Assembly: GCF_001186365.1 (NCBI RefSeq)
Contig: NZ_LDTZ01000013.1
Coordinates: forward strand, 434,001-498,000
Length of the DNA stretch: 64,000 nt
Origin: Gordonia jacobaea
GTDB taxonomy: Bacteria > Actinomycetota > Actinomycetes > Mycobacteriales > Mycobacteriaceae
Direction of reading: 5' to 3'
A program made the position numbers and the translations under genes. The stretch's first letter is position 1. The number at the start of each line of letters is the position of its first letter. Positions 20,319 to 29,451 of this stretch are shown one piece after another. The notes under the pieces are model-generated. The model was not told the DNA's origin. It did no database searches and worked only from the letters and a program-made list of their open reading frames with translations.

Positions 20319-22262
20319 ATGAATGATCAGCCTGTGCAGTCAGACCCGGCACTCGACGAGGCCTACCAACACTGGTCGGAGTCGGCGGCTGCGGTGCTCG
20401 CCAAGTCGCGACGTGTCGACGTCGCCGACCTTCCCGATACTCCGGAAGCCCTGCTGTCGACCTCGACAGCCGACGGCCTCACGGTGCGGCCGCTCTACAC
20501 CCGCAAGGACGAAACCCCCGAGCCCGGACTGCCCGGGGCGTTTCCCTTCGTTCGAGGTGCAGATCCCGCGCGCGATGTGACGGCCGGTTGGCGAGTCACC
20601 GAACGATTCGGCGACGACCCGGCGGTCGACGCAGCGGCGGTCAACACCGAGATCCTCGAGGCGATGAACAACGGCACCAGCGGCCTGTGGATCGCGGTCG
20701 GCGGGGCTGTGGCTGCCGATGACCTCGCCACGGTGCTCGACGGCGTCTATCTCGATCTCGCGCCGGTGACGCTCGACGCCGGGGCCGACGGAATCGCGGC
20801 GGCCGAGGCATTCGCTGCGATCCGTGCGGGCGCGCCGGAGCCGCCGGTGACCACCGCACCCACGGTCGGCACCACGCATTCGCTGGGACTCTCGCCGTTG
20901 ACTGCGGCGTACAGCGGCCGACCGACCGTGGACGCGGCGCAGGCCACGGCGCTGGCAGTCTCGAATCCCGACCCCGCCCTGCGTGCGTTCCGCGTCGACG
21001 GTGCCGACTTTGCCACCGCGGGCGCCGACAACGGCCTCGAGATCGCGCTCGTCGTCGGAGCGGCCCTCACACATCTGCGTGACCTCACCGACGCCGGATT
21101 GTCTCCGGCGCAGGCGTTGACCCAGGTGTCGTTCGGTGTGTCGGTAGATGACGACCAGTTCGCATCCATCGCGAAACTGCGTGCGCTGCGTAAGATCTGG
21201 GCGCGCGTCGCCGGTGTCGTCGGCGCGCCGGAGGTCGGTGGTGCGCTCACCCACGCGGTGACAGCACTCTCGATGTACTCCCAGCGGGATCCCTGGGTGA
21301 ACATGCTGCGCAGCACGGTTGCGGCTTTCGGCGCGGGTGTCGGTGGTGCCGACCAGGTGAGCGTCCTGCCCTACGATGCCGCGCTGCCTGCGTCGAAGCG
21401 TACGTCGGGGTCGACGTTCACCCGACGTATCGCCCGCAACACCCAACTGTTGCTTCTCGAGGAATCGAACGTCGGCCGCGTCCTCGACCCGGCGGGCGGC
21501 TCGTGGTTTGTCGAAAGCCTCACCGACGACCTCGCATCCAACGCGTGGGCGGTCTTCACCGACATCGAAGCGGCCGGTGGCTACCGCGCCGCACTCTCGT
21601 CGGACTGGGTCGCCGACCGTATCGGCGAGTCCCTGGCACGACGTGACGTCGAGGTTGCGCACCGGCGTAAGCCGGTCACCGGCGTGAGCGAGTTCCCCAA
21701 CCTCGACGAGAAGCCGCTCGGCCCCGACACCGCGGACACAACCACCCTCGCGACCGGCGGTCCGCGGCTCGCACGGGTGGGACGTGCATTCGAGGAATTG
21801 CGCGACCGATCCGACGCCGTGCTCGCCGACACCGGACGTCGTCCGACGGTGCTGCTGCTGCCGCTCGGAAGCGTCGCCGAACACAACGGTCGTACCACTT
21901 TCGTGGCAAATCTCCTTGCCGCAGGCGGTATCGCGGTCATCAACCCCGGGCCGGTGACCGCCGACGACATCGCCGACCTGGCAACAGCGGCGAACACCCC
22001 GATCGCGGTCATCTGTGGAACCAAGCAGCGCTATGCCGACGACGGGCCGGCCGCACTTGCGGCGGCACGTGCGGCCGGGATCGGCAATGTGCTTCTCGCC
22101 GGCCCTGAAAAGGAGTGGCCTGCAACCGAATCCGACGGGCAGGCGAAGCCCGACGGGTCGCTCCGTGTCGGTATCGACGCCGTCGCCACCCTGAACGATC
22201 TCTTTGACACGCTGACCACATCGACCCCGGCCGGGTCGAACACCTCGGGAGCCTCGGCATGA
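20319..22262 (+). CDS. mutA: methylmalonyl-CoA mutase small (beta) subunit
   Basis: The 647-residue non-catalytic partner of MutB. It shares the TIM-barrel architecture ([30 protein letters not shown] at about 368) but its C-terminal B12-like domain lacks the DxHxxG cobalamin motif present in MutB. The heterodimer interconverts methylmalonyl-CoA and succinyl-CoA, linking propionate, odd-chain fatty acid and branched amino acid breakdown to the TCA cycle. GGAGG lies about 13 bases before the ATG and a -10-like TAAGGT is at 20267-20272. It overlaps mutB by four bases. Confidence 0.93.
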   Translation: MNDQPVQSDPALDEAYQHWSESAAAVLAKSRRVDVADLPDTPEALLSTSTADGLTVRPLYTRKDETPEPGLPGAFPFVRGADPARDVTAGWRVTERFGDDPAVDAAAVNTEILEAMNNGTSGLWIAVGGAVAADDLATVLDGVYLDLAPVTLDAGADGIAAAEAFAAIRAGAPEPPVTTAPTVGTTHSLGLSPLTAAYSGRPTVDAAQATALAVSNPDPALRAFRVDGADFATAGADNGLEIALVVGAALTHLRDLTDAGLSPAQALTQVSFGVSVDDDQFASIAKLRALRKIWARVAGVVGAPEVGGALTHAVTALSMYSQRDPWVNMLRSTVAAFGAGVGGADQVSVLPYDAALPASKRTSGSTFTRRIARNTQLLLLEESNVGRVLDPAGGSWFVESLTDDLASNAWAVFTDIEAAGGYRAALSSDWVADRIGESLARRDVEVAHRRKPVTGVSEFPNLDEKPLGPDTADTTTLATGGPRLARVGRAFEELRDRSDAVLADTGRRPTVLLLPLGSVAEHNGRTTFVANLLAAGGIAVINPGPVTADDIADLATAANTPIAVICGTKQRYADDGPAALAAARAAGIGNVLLAGPEKEWPATESDGQAKPDGSLRVGIDAVATLNDLFDTLTTSTPAGSNTSGASA

Positions 22263-24568
22263 CCGAAACACAGCAGACGGGTACGCAGCAGACGGGCACA
22301 CAGCAGGCGGGAACCATCGGTAGCTTCGCCGACGTCGATCTCGACGGCGCAGGCGATTTCGCGGCCACCGCGGGGTCGTCGGATGTCGCCGACGCGATCG
22401 ACACGCTCGCAGCGGCAAATGGCTATACGACGGAGCAGGTCGTCTGGAGCACACCCGAACAGATCGACGTCAAGCCCATCTACACCCGGGCCGACCGCGA
22501 CGCCGTCACCCGCGACGCCGAGCACCCCTATCCGCTCGACTCCATCCCCGGCGCCGCACCCTTCATCCGGGGGCCATACCCCACGATGTACGTGAACCAG
22601 CCGTGGACGATTCGTCAGTACGCGGGCTTCTCGACGGCCGCGGAGTCGAACGCCTTCTACCGCCGCAATCTGGCGGCCGGGCAGAAGGGTTTGTCGGTCG
22701 CCTTCGACCTCGCAACCCACCGCGGCTACGACTCCGACCACCCGCGCGTCGCAGGTGACGTGGGTATGGCGGGCGTCGCGATCGACTCGATCCTCGACAT
22801 GCGTCAGCTCTTCGACGGCATCGACCTGGGCGCAGTCTCGGTGTCGATGACGATGAACGGCGCCGTGCTGCCCATCCTGGCGTTGTATGTCGTTGCCGCC
22901 GAAGAGCAGGGTGTGCCGCCGGAGAAGTTGGCCGGGACCATCCAGAACGACATTCTCAAAGAGTTCATGGTCCGCAACACCTACATCTATCCGCCCAAGC
23001 CCTCCATGCGGATCATCTCCGACATCTTTGCCTACACCAGCGCGAAGATGCCGAAGTTCAACTCCATATCGATCTCCGGCTATCACATCCAAGAGGCCGG
23101 AGCGACAGCCGATCTCGAACTCGCCTACACGCTTGCCGACGGCGTCGAGTACATCCGCGCAGGGATCGAGGCCGGCCTCGACATCGACAAGTTCGCGCCA
23201 CGACTCTCGTTCTTCTGGGGCATCGGCATGAACTTCTTCATGGAGGTCGCCAAGCTCCGTGCCGCACGGCTGCTATGGAGTGAGCTGGTGGCGCAGTTCA
23301 CTCCGAAGAACCCGAAATCGCTGTCGCTGCGCACACATTCGCAGACCTCCGGATGGTCGCTGACGGCGCAGGACGTCTTCAACAACGTGGCACGCACCTG
23401 CGTCGAGGCAATGGCTGCGACGCAGGGCCACACGCAGTCGTTGCACACCAACGCGCTCGACGAGGCCATCGCTCTGCCGACCGACTTCTCGGCCAGGATC
23501 GCCCGCAACACGCAGCTACTGCTCCAACAGGAGTCGGGCACGACGCGTCCCATCGATCCGTGGGCGGGGTCGAATTACGTCGAGTGGCTCACCGCGCAAC
23601 TCGCCGACAAGGCTCGTCGCCATATCGCGGAGGTGGAGGAGACCGGCGGCATGACGCAGGCCATCAACGAGGGTCTGCCGAAACTCCGCATCGAGGAGGC
23701 CGCCGCCCGCACACAGGCGCGCATCGACTCCGGGCAGCAACCACTGATCGGCGTGAACAAGTACCGAGTCGATGACGACGAGGAGATCGAGGTCCTCAAG
23801 GTCGAGAACTCAAAGGTGCGGGCCGAGCAACTCGAGAAGCTGAAAAGGCTTCGGACACAACGCCATCAGGCCGCGGTCGATGCTGCACTTGCCGATCTCA
23901 CCCGCGCCGCCGCGTCGACCGACACCTCGGGCGGACTGGACAACAACCTGATGGCGCTCGCGATCGAGGCGGCACGTCATCAGGCGACCGTCGGCGAGAT
24001 CTCGGCCGCCCTGGAAAAGGTCTATGGTCGCCATCAGGCGCAGATCAAGACCATCAGCGGGGTGTACCGGCATGAGGCAGGCGACGTGAGCAACATCGAC
24101 GCGGCGACCGACATCGTTCGACGTTTCGCGGAGGCGGAGGGTCGACGACCCCGCGTGCTCGTCGCGAAAATGGGTCAGGACGGCCATGATCGCGGACAGA
24201 AGGTGATCGCGACCGCCTTCGCCGACCTCGGCTTCGACGTCGACGTCGGCCCCCTGTTCGCCACGCCGGAAGAGGTCGCCGCACAGGCTGCCGACAACGA
24301 CGTCCACGTCGTCGGGGTGTCATCGTTGGCGGCGGGTCATCTCACCCTGGTACCTGCGCTGCGTCAGGCGTTGACCGACGTCGGTCGCGAGGACATCATG
24401 ATCGTCGTCGGCGGCGTCATCCCGCCGGGCGATTTCGACGAGCTCTATGAGGCAGGTGCGGCCGCCATCTTCCCGCCCGGCAGCGTGATCGCCGATTCCG
24501 CCGTCGAGTTGATCTCCAAGCTCGCAGACAGCCTCGACATCGAGTTGCCAGAGGTGGCTGCCGGTTAA
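22259..24568 (+). CDS. mutB: methylmalonyl-CoA mutase large (alpha) subunit
   Basis: The 769-residue catalytic subunit. The substrate barrel has the family pattern around [19 protein letters not shown] and [20 protein letters not shown]. The C-terminal cobalamin-binding domain carries GQDGHDRG with the axial histidine (about residue 640), and SSLAAGH follows. The first 50 residues include an unusual [16 protein letters not shown] repeat before the conserved core. ATGA overlap with mutA and a one-base overlap with meaB indicate a coupled operon. Confidence 0.96.
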   Translation: MTETQQTGTQQTGTQQAGTIGSFADVDLDGAGDFAATAGSSDVADAIDTLAAANGYTTEQVVWSTPEQIDVKPIYTRADRDAVTRDAEHPYPLDSIPGAAPFIRGPYPTMYVNQPWTIRQYAGFSTAAESNAFYRRNLAAGQKGLSVAFDLATHRGYDSDHPRVAGDVGMAGVAIDSILDMRQLFDGIDLGAVSVSMTMNGAVLPILALYVVAAEEQGVPPEKLAGTIQNDILKEFMVRNTYIYPPKPSMRIISDIFAYTSAKMPKFNSISISGYHIQEAGATADLELAYTLADGVEYIRAGIEAGLDIDKFAPRLSFFWGIGMNFFMEVAKLRAARLLWSELVAQFTPKNPKSLSLRTHSQTSGWSLTAQDVFNNVARTCVEAMAATQGHTQSLHTNALDEAIALPTDFSARIARNTQLLLQQESGTTRPIDPWAGSNYVEWLTAQLADKARRHIAEVEETGGMTQAINEGLPKLRIEEAAARTQARIDSGQQPLIGVNKYRVDDDEEIEVLKVENSKVRAEQLEKLKRLRTQRHQAAVDAALADLTRAAASTDTSGGLDNNLMALAIEAARHQATVGEISAALEKVYGRHQAQIKTISGVYRHEAGDVSNIDAATDIVRRFAEAEGRRPRVLVAKMGQDGHDRGQKVIATAFADLGFDVDVGPLFATPEEVAAQAADNDVHVVGVSSLAAGHLTLVPALRQALTDVGREDIMIVVGGVIPPGDFDELYEAGAAAIFPPGSVIADSAVELISKLADSLDIELPEVAAG

Positions 24569-25560
24569 TGGGAGTGCAACGTCGGGTTGATGTTCAGGCG
24601 CTGACCGACGGTGTGCTCGGTGATCGTCGCGCCGATCTCGCGAGGGCGATCACCTTGGTCGAGTCAACGCGACCGGATCACCGTGCGGCGGCACAGGAGT
24701 TGCTGTTGGCGCTCACCCCGCATGCCGGGAAGTCGTTTCGCGTGGGGATCACCGGTGTGCCGGGGGTCGGCAAGTCGACGACGATCGAAGCGCTCGGGAT
24801 GCACCTCATCGAGCAGGGTCACCGCGTCGCGGTGCTGGCAGTCGACCCGTCGTCGACGCGTACGGGTGGTTCGATACTCGGCGACAAGACACGCATGGGC
24901 ACGCTGGCCGTGCACCCCGACGCCTACATCCGCCCGTCTCCGACGTCGGGCACACTCGGTGGCGTCGCGAAGGCGACCCGCGAGAGCATCGTGCTCGTCG
25001 AGGCCGCCGGATTCGACGTCGTGCTCGTCGAGACGGTCGGCGTCGGTCAGTCGGAGGTGACCGTCGCCAACATGGTCGATACCTTCACGTTCCTCACCCT
25101 CGCGCGGACAGGCGATTCGCTGCAGGGCATCAAGAAGGGCGTGCTCGAACTCGCCGACGTCATCGTGGTGAACAAGGCCGACGGCTCGCATCTGACCGAG
25201 GCCAAAGGGGCTGCGCGCGAACTGAAGAACGCGCTCAAGCTGATCTATCCGCACGACGCGCTGTGGGTGCCACCCGTCCTGACGATGAGCGCACTCGAGA
25301 ACACCGGCGTCGACGACTTCTGGCAGGCCGTCGAGCGCCATCATTCCGTGCTGGTCGACGCGGGCGAGTTCGACGCGAGGCGCAGCCGCCAGCAGATCGA
25401 CTGGACGTGGACAATGGTGCGCGACGAGTTGCTCAATCGCCTGGCGGCCAGCCCGGAGGTCGCCGGGATCCGCAGTGACGTCGAAGCGCGTGTCGGATCC
25501 GGAGACCTGACGCCCGCCCTGGCTGCGCAGGAAATCCTCGCCTCCTTCGATCGTCGGTGA
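24568..25560 (+). CDS. meaB: methylmalonyl-CoA mutase chaperone GTPase MeaB
   Basis: A 330-residue G3E GTPase (ArgK/MeaB, Rv1496-like) that gates adenosylcobalamin loading and protects the mutase from inactivation. The P-loop GVPGVGKST is near residue 67, with switch residues in [29 protein letters not shown] and NKADG. The ATG overlaps the last base of the mutB stop. The older name ArgK (arginine transport kinase) is not supported by the context. Confidence 0.95.
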   Translation: MGVQRRVDVQALTDGVLGDRRADLARAITLVESTRPDHRAAAQELLLALTPHAGKSFRVGITGVPGVGKSTTIEALGMHLIEQGHRVAVLAVDPSSTRTGGSILGDKTRMGTLAVHPDAYIRPSPTSGTLGGVAKATRESIVLVEAAGFDVVLVETVGVGQSEVTVANMVDTFTFLTLARTGDSLQGIKKGVLELADVIVVNKADGSHLTEAKGAARELKNALKLIYPHDALWVPPVLTMSALENTGVDDFWQAVERHHSVLVDAGEFDARRSRQQIDWTWTMVRDELLNRLAASPEVAGIRSDVEARVGSGDLTPALAAQEILASFDRR

Positions 25561-25600
25561 CCGAAGGGCCATCGACGGCGAGACCCAGATGACCTGCTAC

Positions 25601-25619
25601 GTTGCTTAGGGTCGCCTAA
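25601..25619. promoter_or_regulatory. weak IdeR/DtxR-like box before lipase gene
   Basis: GTTGCTTAGGGTCGCCTAA matches 13 of 19 positions of the consensus TTAGGTTAGSCTAACCTAA, with intact TTAGG and CCTAA arms four bases apart. It lies 35 bases upstream of the lipase ATG and is weaker than the three boxes inside the cluster. Confidence 0.45.
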
Positions 25620-25653
25620 TGTCGGGCACCGTGTCTGTAAGGAAGGCGGTCTC

Positions 25654-26847
25654 ATGCGTTCTCTGGCCAGGATCCCGCGGCGTCGTTTCGCCGCGATGCT
25701 TGGGTCGGTGGTATCCATACTCGTCGCGGTGGTGATCGGGTTGGTGCCCACGCTCACCGCGACCCCAGCTGCGGCAGCGCCTGCCACCGCGGGCACGGTG
25801 CTAAGCGCCGAGGACATCACCGACAGGCCGGACGCGAAGGTTGCAGGTGCGGGCAAAGTTGTTGCCGTGACCTACCTTTCGCCGCAGAGTGACGGCACGC
25901 TCGTGCCCGTGCGTGCCACGATCATGATTCCCGCTGTTGCCGCACCGAAGGATGGCTATCGCGTCCTGGCCTACGGTCACGGCACCGCGGGCCTCGGCGA
26001 CGACTGCACCGTCACCGACCGCATGGGGCATCAGGGGCGCTACGACTCCTGGCTTGGTCCGTGGCTCAAGAAGGGCTACGTCATCGCGGCGACCGAGTAC
26101 GCGGGTATCGGCGGCCCCGGTGTGCACGCCTACCTCGACGGCGACATCGCAGGCAAGAACATCCTCGATTCCGTTCGCGCGGCGCGCGTCGTGACCCCAC
26201 AGTTCACCGGAGCGCAGACCTCGAAGGGCTTTGTGTCCACGGGTGGTTCGCAGGGTGGACACGCCGCGTTGTGGGCGGGTCATCTCACGCCGACTTACGC
26301 TCCCGAGTTGACCAATGTCGGTGTCGCCGCGACCTCACCGCCCGTCGACATCGCCGACTACTTCTCGGCGATCCGACCGGGCGTCCCGCCGGTCGAGGTG
26401 CCCGACTACGTCACCTACTTCTCGTACGTGCTCGCGGGACTCAAGGTCGCGCGACCCGATGTGGACGTCGATTCCTATCTGACCCCGCAGGGGCGCAAGG
26501 TCGTGAAAGATGCGCAGACACTGTGCTACCCGAATCAGGGTCGCGCGACAAAGGGGATGACCGTCGGGCAACTCGTTGCGAAGCCGTTCAACGAGGGTCC
26601 GCTGATCCCGGCTTTGCGCTCGGTGACGTACGTCCCCGAAAAGGGTTATCCAGCACCGATTCTGCTCCAGCAGGGCGCACTCGATCCGGTGGCATTCGCG
26701 CCGCTGACACAGCGGTGGGTCGATCGCGCGAAGGCGAACGGCGTCAATGTCGATCTGCGGACCTACCAGGCCGGCCACGGCGTCGGTGTCTACGCGGAAA
26801 CGAACGCGCTGGCATGGTCCGAAGGGCTCCGCTGGCCGACGGCCTGA
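25654..26847 (+). CDS. secreted lipase-like alpha/beta hydrolase
   Basis: A 397-residue exported serine hydrolase of the secretory lipase (LIP, Candida lipase-like) family. A signal peptide ends near ATPAAAAP (about residue 46). The nucleophile elbow is GGSQGGHA (Ser near 194), a likely acid is in QGALDPVAF (about 350) and the histidine in QAGHGVG (about 376). The hydrophobic core and triad order fit the fold. AGGAAGGCGG precedes the ATG. It lies at the left edge of the siderophore locus with a weak iron box upstream. It could be a general lipase/esterase; a role in siderophore hydrolysis is speculative and the enzyme is exported. Confidence 0.8.
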   Translation: MRSLARIPRRRFAAMLGSVVSILVAVVIGLVPTLTATPAAAAPATAGTVLSAEDITDRPDAKVAGAGKVVAVTYLSPQSDGTLVPVRATIMIPAVAAPKDGYRVLAYGHGTAGLGDDCTVTDRMGHQGRYDSWLGPWLKKGYVIAATEYAGIGGPGVHAYLDGDIAGKNILDSVRAARVVTPQFTGAQTSKGFVSTGGSQGGHAALWAGHLTPTYAPELTNVGVAATSPPVDIADYFSAIRPGVPPVEVPDYVTYFSYVLAGLKVARPDVDVDSYLTPQGRKVVKDAQTLCYPNQGRATKGMTVGQLVAKPFNEGPLIPALRSVTYVPEKGYPAPILLQQGALDPVAFAPLTQRWVDRAKANGVNVDLRTYQAGHGVGVYAETNALAWSEGLRWPTA

Positions 26848-26860
26848 TCGCGGCGCGTCA

Positions 26861-26910
26861 GCGCTACAACGACCTACAACGACCTACAAAGACCTACAAA
26901 GACCTACAAA
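26861..26910 (+). repeat. 10-base tandem repeat, about five units
   Basis: Units GACCTACAAC or GACCTACAAA run at 26871-26910 (four copies), preceded by a degenerate unit GCGCTACAAC (26861-26870). The array abuts a perfect hairpin and sits between the convergent ends of the lipase and binding-protein genes. Its lower GC content makes it stand out. Confidence 0.85.
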
Positions 26911-26954
26911 GACTGCGTCCCGCTCACCGAGGAATCGGTGAGCGGGACGCAGTC
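26911..26954. terminator. bidirectional terminator-like hairpin
   Basis: A perfect 20-base-pair inverted repeat (arms 26911-26930 and 26935-26954, loop GGAA) lies between two convergent genes. A T-rich run is only partial: on the minus strand the adjacent repeats read as TTTGTAGG units, and on the plus strand GTTGTGG follows. A Rho-independent terminator or a transcript-stabilising stem is most likely. Confidence 0.7.
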
Positions 26955-26986
26955 GTTGTGGTGGGTTTCTCTCCCCGGGGCAAACC

Positions 26987-27958
26987 TCAGAACTTGGCGG
27001 CCACGGGATCGAGGGTGTTGATCACGAATCCGACCGACGGTGCGCTGGGCACGCTGAAGGCAGGCTGCGTCTTGTCGTCGAGGAACACCACGGTGCCCTT
27101 CTGGACCGCGGGCAGCGATGACCAACCCGGAACACGCTCTGCGACAGCGGGATCGCCGCCCGGGGTGTAGACAACGAGCAGATCCGAGTCGAGCAGGTCG
27201 ATTCGCTCGGCAGAGATGAGGGAGCGCGTCGAACCCTCCTTGTGCTCGGCGGCGACCTTCGGGTTCAGGGTGAATCCGAGCTGGGCGATCAGACCTGCGG
27301 CGGCATCGTCGGTGGTGTTGATCGCACCGACCTGGCCGGTCGGACCGACCTGTGCGAAGGTGAACGTCTTGCCAACGGCCGCGGGGTACTTCGCCTTGAA
27401 GTCGGAGATCTTCTTGTTCGTCGAGTCGACGAGTTCGGTTGCCTGCTGCTGCTTGCCGAAGATCTGCCCGGTGGTGGTGGCGATCTTCTCCCACGTATCG
27501 ACCGTCGCGCCCTTGGTCAGGACGGGGATCGTCGGTGCGATCTCAGCCAGCTTGTCGTAGCGGCTCTTGTCGCCGACATAGCCTGCCAGGATCAGATCCG
27601 GTTGGTACTTGGCGATCTCGCCGACGCTGACCTGCGAGATGTCTGCAACCTGGATCACCTCGGAGTCGTGCTTGGGCGTCCACTCGAAGCTCGGGGTGCC
27701 CTGCGGAACGAACTCAGCGGTGATCGGGATATCCAGCGCCGCAAGGGTATCGGTCCAGTCGGTGATAAGGCTGACCACCTTGGTCGGCTTCTTGTCGATC
27801 GTGGTGCTGCCGAACTCGTGGTCGATCGTCACGGGGGCGAACGATTCCGATGACGACGACGATGCGTCGTCCTCTGAGGACGAGCATGCGGCCAGGAAAC
27901 CGATGAGTCCTGCTGTCAGCAGAACCGCGAGTGCCCGCGTCGCGCGCGTTTTCTTCAC
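26987..27958 (-). CDS. iron-siderophore ABC transporter substrate-binding lipoprotein
   Basis: A protein of about 323 residues from the GTG at 27958, whose sequence begins KKTRATRAL and continues to the lipobox LAACSSS (Cys near residue 25). A Ser/Asp-rich spacer and a FepB/FecB-type periplasmic-binding fold follow (PTKVVSLITDWTDTLAALDI, then QPDLILAG, and WSSLPAVQKGTVV near the end). It should capture ferric siderophore at the outer face of the membrane. An upstream GTG at 28015 would add 19 acidic residues before the signal sequence and is unlikely. It lies 53 bases after dhbA on the same strand, presumably in the iron-regulated dhbB transcript. No permease or ATPase gene accompanies it. 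Confidence 0.9.
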   Translation of the reverse strand: MKKTRATRALAVLLTAGLIGFLAACSSSEDDASSSSSESFAPVTIDHEFGSTTIDKKPTKVVSLITDWTDTLAALDIPITAEFVPQGTPSFEWTPKHDSEVIQVADISQVSVGEIAKYQPDLILAGYVGDKSRYDKLAEIAPTIPVLTKGATVDTWEKIATTTGQIFGKQQQATELVDSTNKKISDFKAKYPAAVGKTFTFAQVGPTGQVGAINTTDDAAAGLIAQLGFTLNPKVAAEHKEGSTRSLISAERIDLLDSDLLVVYTPGGDPAVAERVPGWSSLPAVQKGTVVFLDDKTQPAFSVPSAPSVGFVINTLDPVAAKF

Positions 27959-28011
27959 TTCAATCCAATCGTCTGTGTCGGGTATGTCAGTTTCGGACGG
28001 TACATCGCACA

Positions 28012-28755
28012 TCACATGTCCAACGTCGCACCTCCGTCGACGCGAAGGTCGTGCATGGTGATGTGGCGTGCGGCGTTCGACGCGAGGAATACCACCGTCG
28101 ATGCAACATCTTCGGGACTTGCTATGCGTCCCAACGGTATTCCGAGTCGATAGGCGTCCGGTTCCCCGGCGAGTACCCGGTCGCGGTCAGCGTCGTCGGT
28201 CCACATTCCCCGCAGCATCGGCGTGTCGGTGGAACCGGGGGAGACAATGTTGACGCGGACACCGTACGGCGCGACCCGAAGTCCGAGACTGCGCGCGTAC
28301 GACGTCGCGGCGGCCTTGGATGCGGCGTACGCGGCCAGCCCCGATCGCGGGGTGGCTCCCGCGTTGCTCGAGACGACCACGACGGATCCGCTCCGTCGCG
28401 CGGTGAGGTCGTCGAGTGAGACGTCGAGCAGATTGCGCACCCCGCCCGCGTTCACGGCCATGCAGGTATCCCAGTCGTCGGACATCACTCCGGCGGCCGA
28501 GACGACGATATCGACGGGGCCCGCCTGCGTCGCCGCCTTCCACGCATCGCCGACAGCCTGCCGATCGGTGACGTCGACACTACGAATACCGTTGTCGTGC
28601 ACCAGATCCCACGCGTCCACCGAGGCCCCGTGCGCGCGCAGCAACGCGGTGACGGCTGCCCCGATACCCCCCGCGGCGCCGGTGACCACCGCGCGTGTTC
28701 CCGCGAGCGAACCGGGTTGAAGCAACACAGGATCAGGCAGCGCAGAATCAGGCAT
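28012..28755 (-). CDS. dhbA: 2,3-dihydro-2,3-dihydroxybenzoate dehydrogenase
   Basis: A 247-residue short-chain dehydrogenase (EntA/DhbA type) that oxidises 2,3-dihydro-DHB to 2,3-dihydroxybenzoate with NAD. Visible motifs are VVTGAAGGIGAAV, SAAGVMS (for NAG), catalytic Tyr/Lys in YAASKAA and DGGATLDM at the end. The ATG at 28755 overlaps the dhbB stop by eight bases; longer upstream extensions overlap dhbB and are rejected. Its position directly after isochorismatase and opposite dhbE identifies the substrate better than the sequence alone. Confidence 0.9.
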   Translation of the reverse strand: MPDSALPDPVLLQPGSLAGTRAVVTGAAGGIGAAVTALLRAHGASVDAWDLVHDNGIRSVDVTDRQAVGDAWKAATQAGPVDIVVSAAGVMSDDWDTCMAVNAGGVRNLLDVSLDDLTARRSGSVVVVSSNAGATPRSGLAAYAASKAAATSYARSLGLRVAPYGVRVNIVSPGSTDTPMLRGMWTDDADRDRVLAGEPDAYRLGIPLGRIASPEDVASTVVFLASNAARHITMHDLRVDGGATLDM

Positions 28756-29428
28756 GGCTGCGCGCCCCGCGCGCGGGGGTGTCCGATTCCGACGTTGCGC
28801 CTTTCTGCAGCGCGTCGACAACGTCGTCGGTGGTGAGGACCCGTCCCGCACGCTTTCCGACGTATTCGCACGCCATCGTGTGCTCGTCGCGCGTGAAGTC
28901 GGCGACGGCGTCGGCAACGAAGAACGGTTCGACGTCCATCATGAACGCCTCGGTTGCGCTGATCATGCACCCCATGTGGGCGTACACCCCGATCACGATG
29001 AGCTGATCACGCCCGTGCCGTGCCAACAGGTGTCTCAGATCGGTGCGCTGAAATCCCGAGTACCGCCACTTGGTGACGGTGATGTCGCCCTGGCGAGGAG
29101 CCAGTGCGGGAATGATGTGCTCGTCACGGCCGGAATCGAGTCCACGGCCCCAGAAATCGGCCAGGATTCCTCGACGCGAGGGGTGTTGATCGCCGGGCTG
29201 CGCCGTGTAGACGACGGGTATGCCCGCGGCGGTGGCTGCCGCACGAATGGCGACCATGTTCGGGAGCGCGGTCGCCATCGGTTCGGCCTGCGTATCGTAG
29301 GCGTCGATGAAGTAGTTCTGCATATCGTGGATCAGCAGCGCGGCGCGCGAGGGTTCCAACTTCCAGTCGACGCGCTGCGGGAACGGTCCGTCGGGAATCT
29401 GGTACGGGGTGATCGTCGGGATAGCCAC
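28748..29428 (-). CDS. dhbB: isochorismatase without carrier domain
   Basis: A 226-residue isochorismatase (EntB/DhbB N-terminal domain) that hydrolyses the vinyl ether of isochorismate to give 2,3-dihydro-DHB and pyruvate. The start MAIPTITPYQIPD and LLIHDMQNYF, KWRYSGFQRTDL and GVYAHMGCM match the family. EntB and DhbB are usually about 285-312 residues with a C-terminal aryl carrier domain; here the protein stops after the hydrolase domain, and the carrier is encoded separately at 56790. The GTG start lies four bases from the iron box and has no ribosome site, suggesting a leaderless message. Confidence 0.92.
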   Translation of the reverse strand: MAIPTITPYQIPDGPFPQRVDWKLEPSRAALLIHDMQNYFIDAYDTQAEPMATALPNMVAIRAAATAAGIPVVYTAQPGDQHPSRRGILADFWGRGLDSGRDEHIIPALAPRQGDITVTKWRYSGFQRTDLRHLLARHGRDQLIVIGVYAHMGCMISATEAFMMDVEPFFVADAVADFTRDEHTMACEYVGKRAGRVLTTDDVVDALQKGATSESDTPARGARSHA

Positions 29429-29432
29429 GCCA

Positions 29433-29451
29433 TTAGGGTAGCCTCACCTTT
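29433..29451. promoter_or_regulatory. IdeR/DtxR box between dhbB and dhbE
   Basis: TTAGGGTAGCCTCACCTTT matches the consensus at 15 of 19 positions (S allowed at 10). Within it, TAGCCT (29439-29444, plus) ends seven bases before the dhbE ATG, and TACCCT (29440-29435, minus) ends six bases before the dhbB GTG. Both fit -10 hexamers of leaderless transcripts, so one repressor site would shut both promoters. Confidence 0.82.

Noticed and set aside
26861-26910. Possible CRISPR-like array
   Set aside because: Units of 10 bases in direct tandem without spacers and no cas genes; a simple tandem repeat.
28756-28917. Longer dhbA start
   Set aside because: The extra 54 residues are Arg/Thr/Ser-rich shadow of dhbB; the SDR fold begins after the ATG at 28755.
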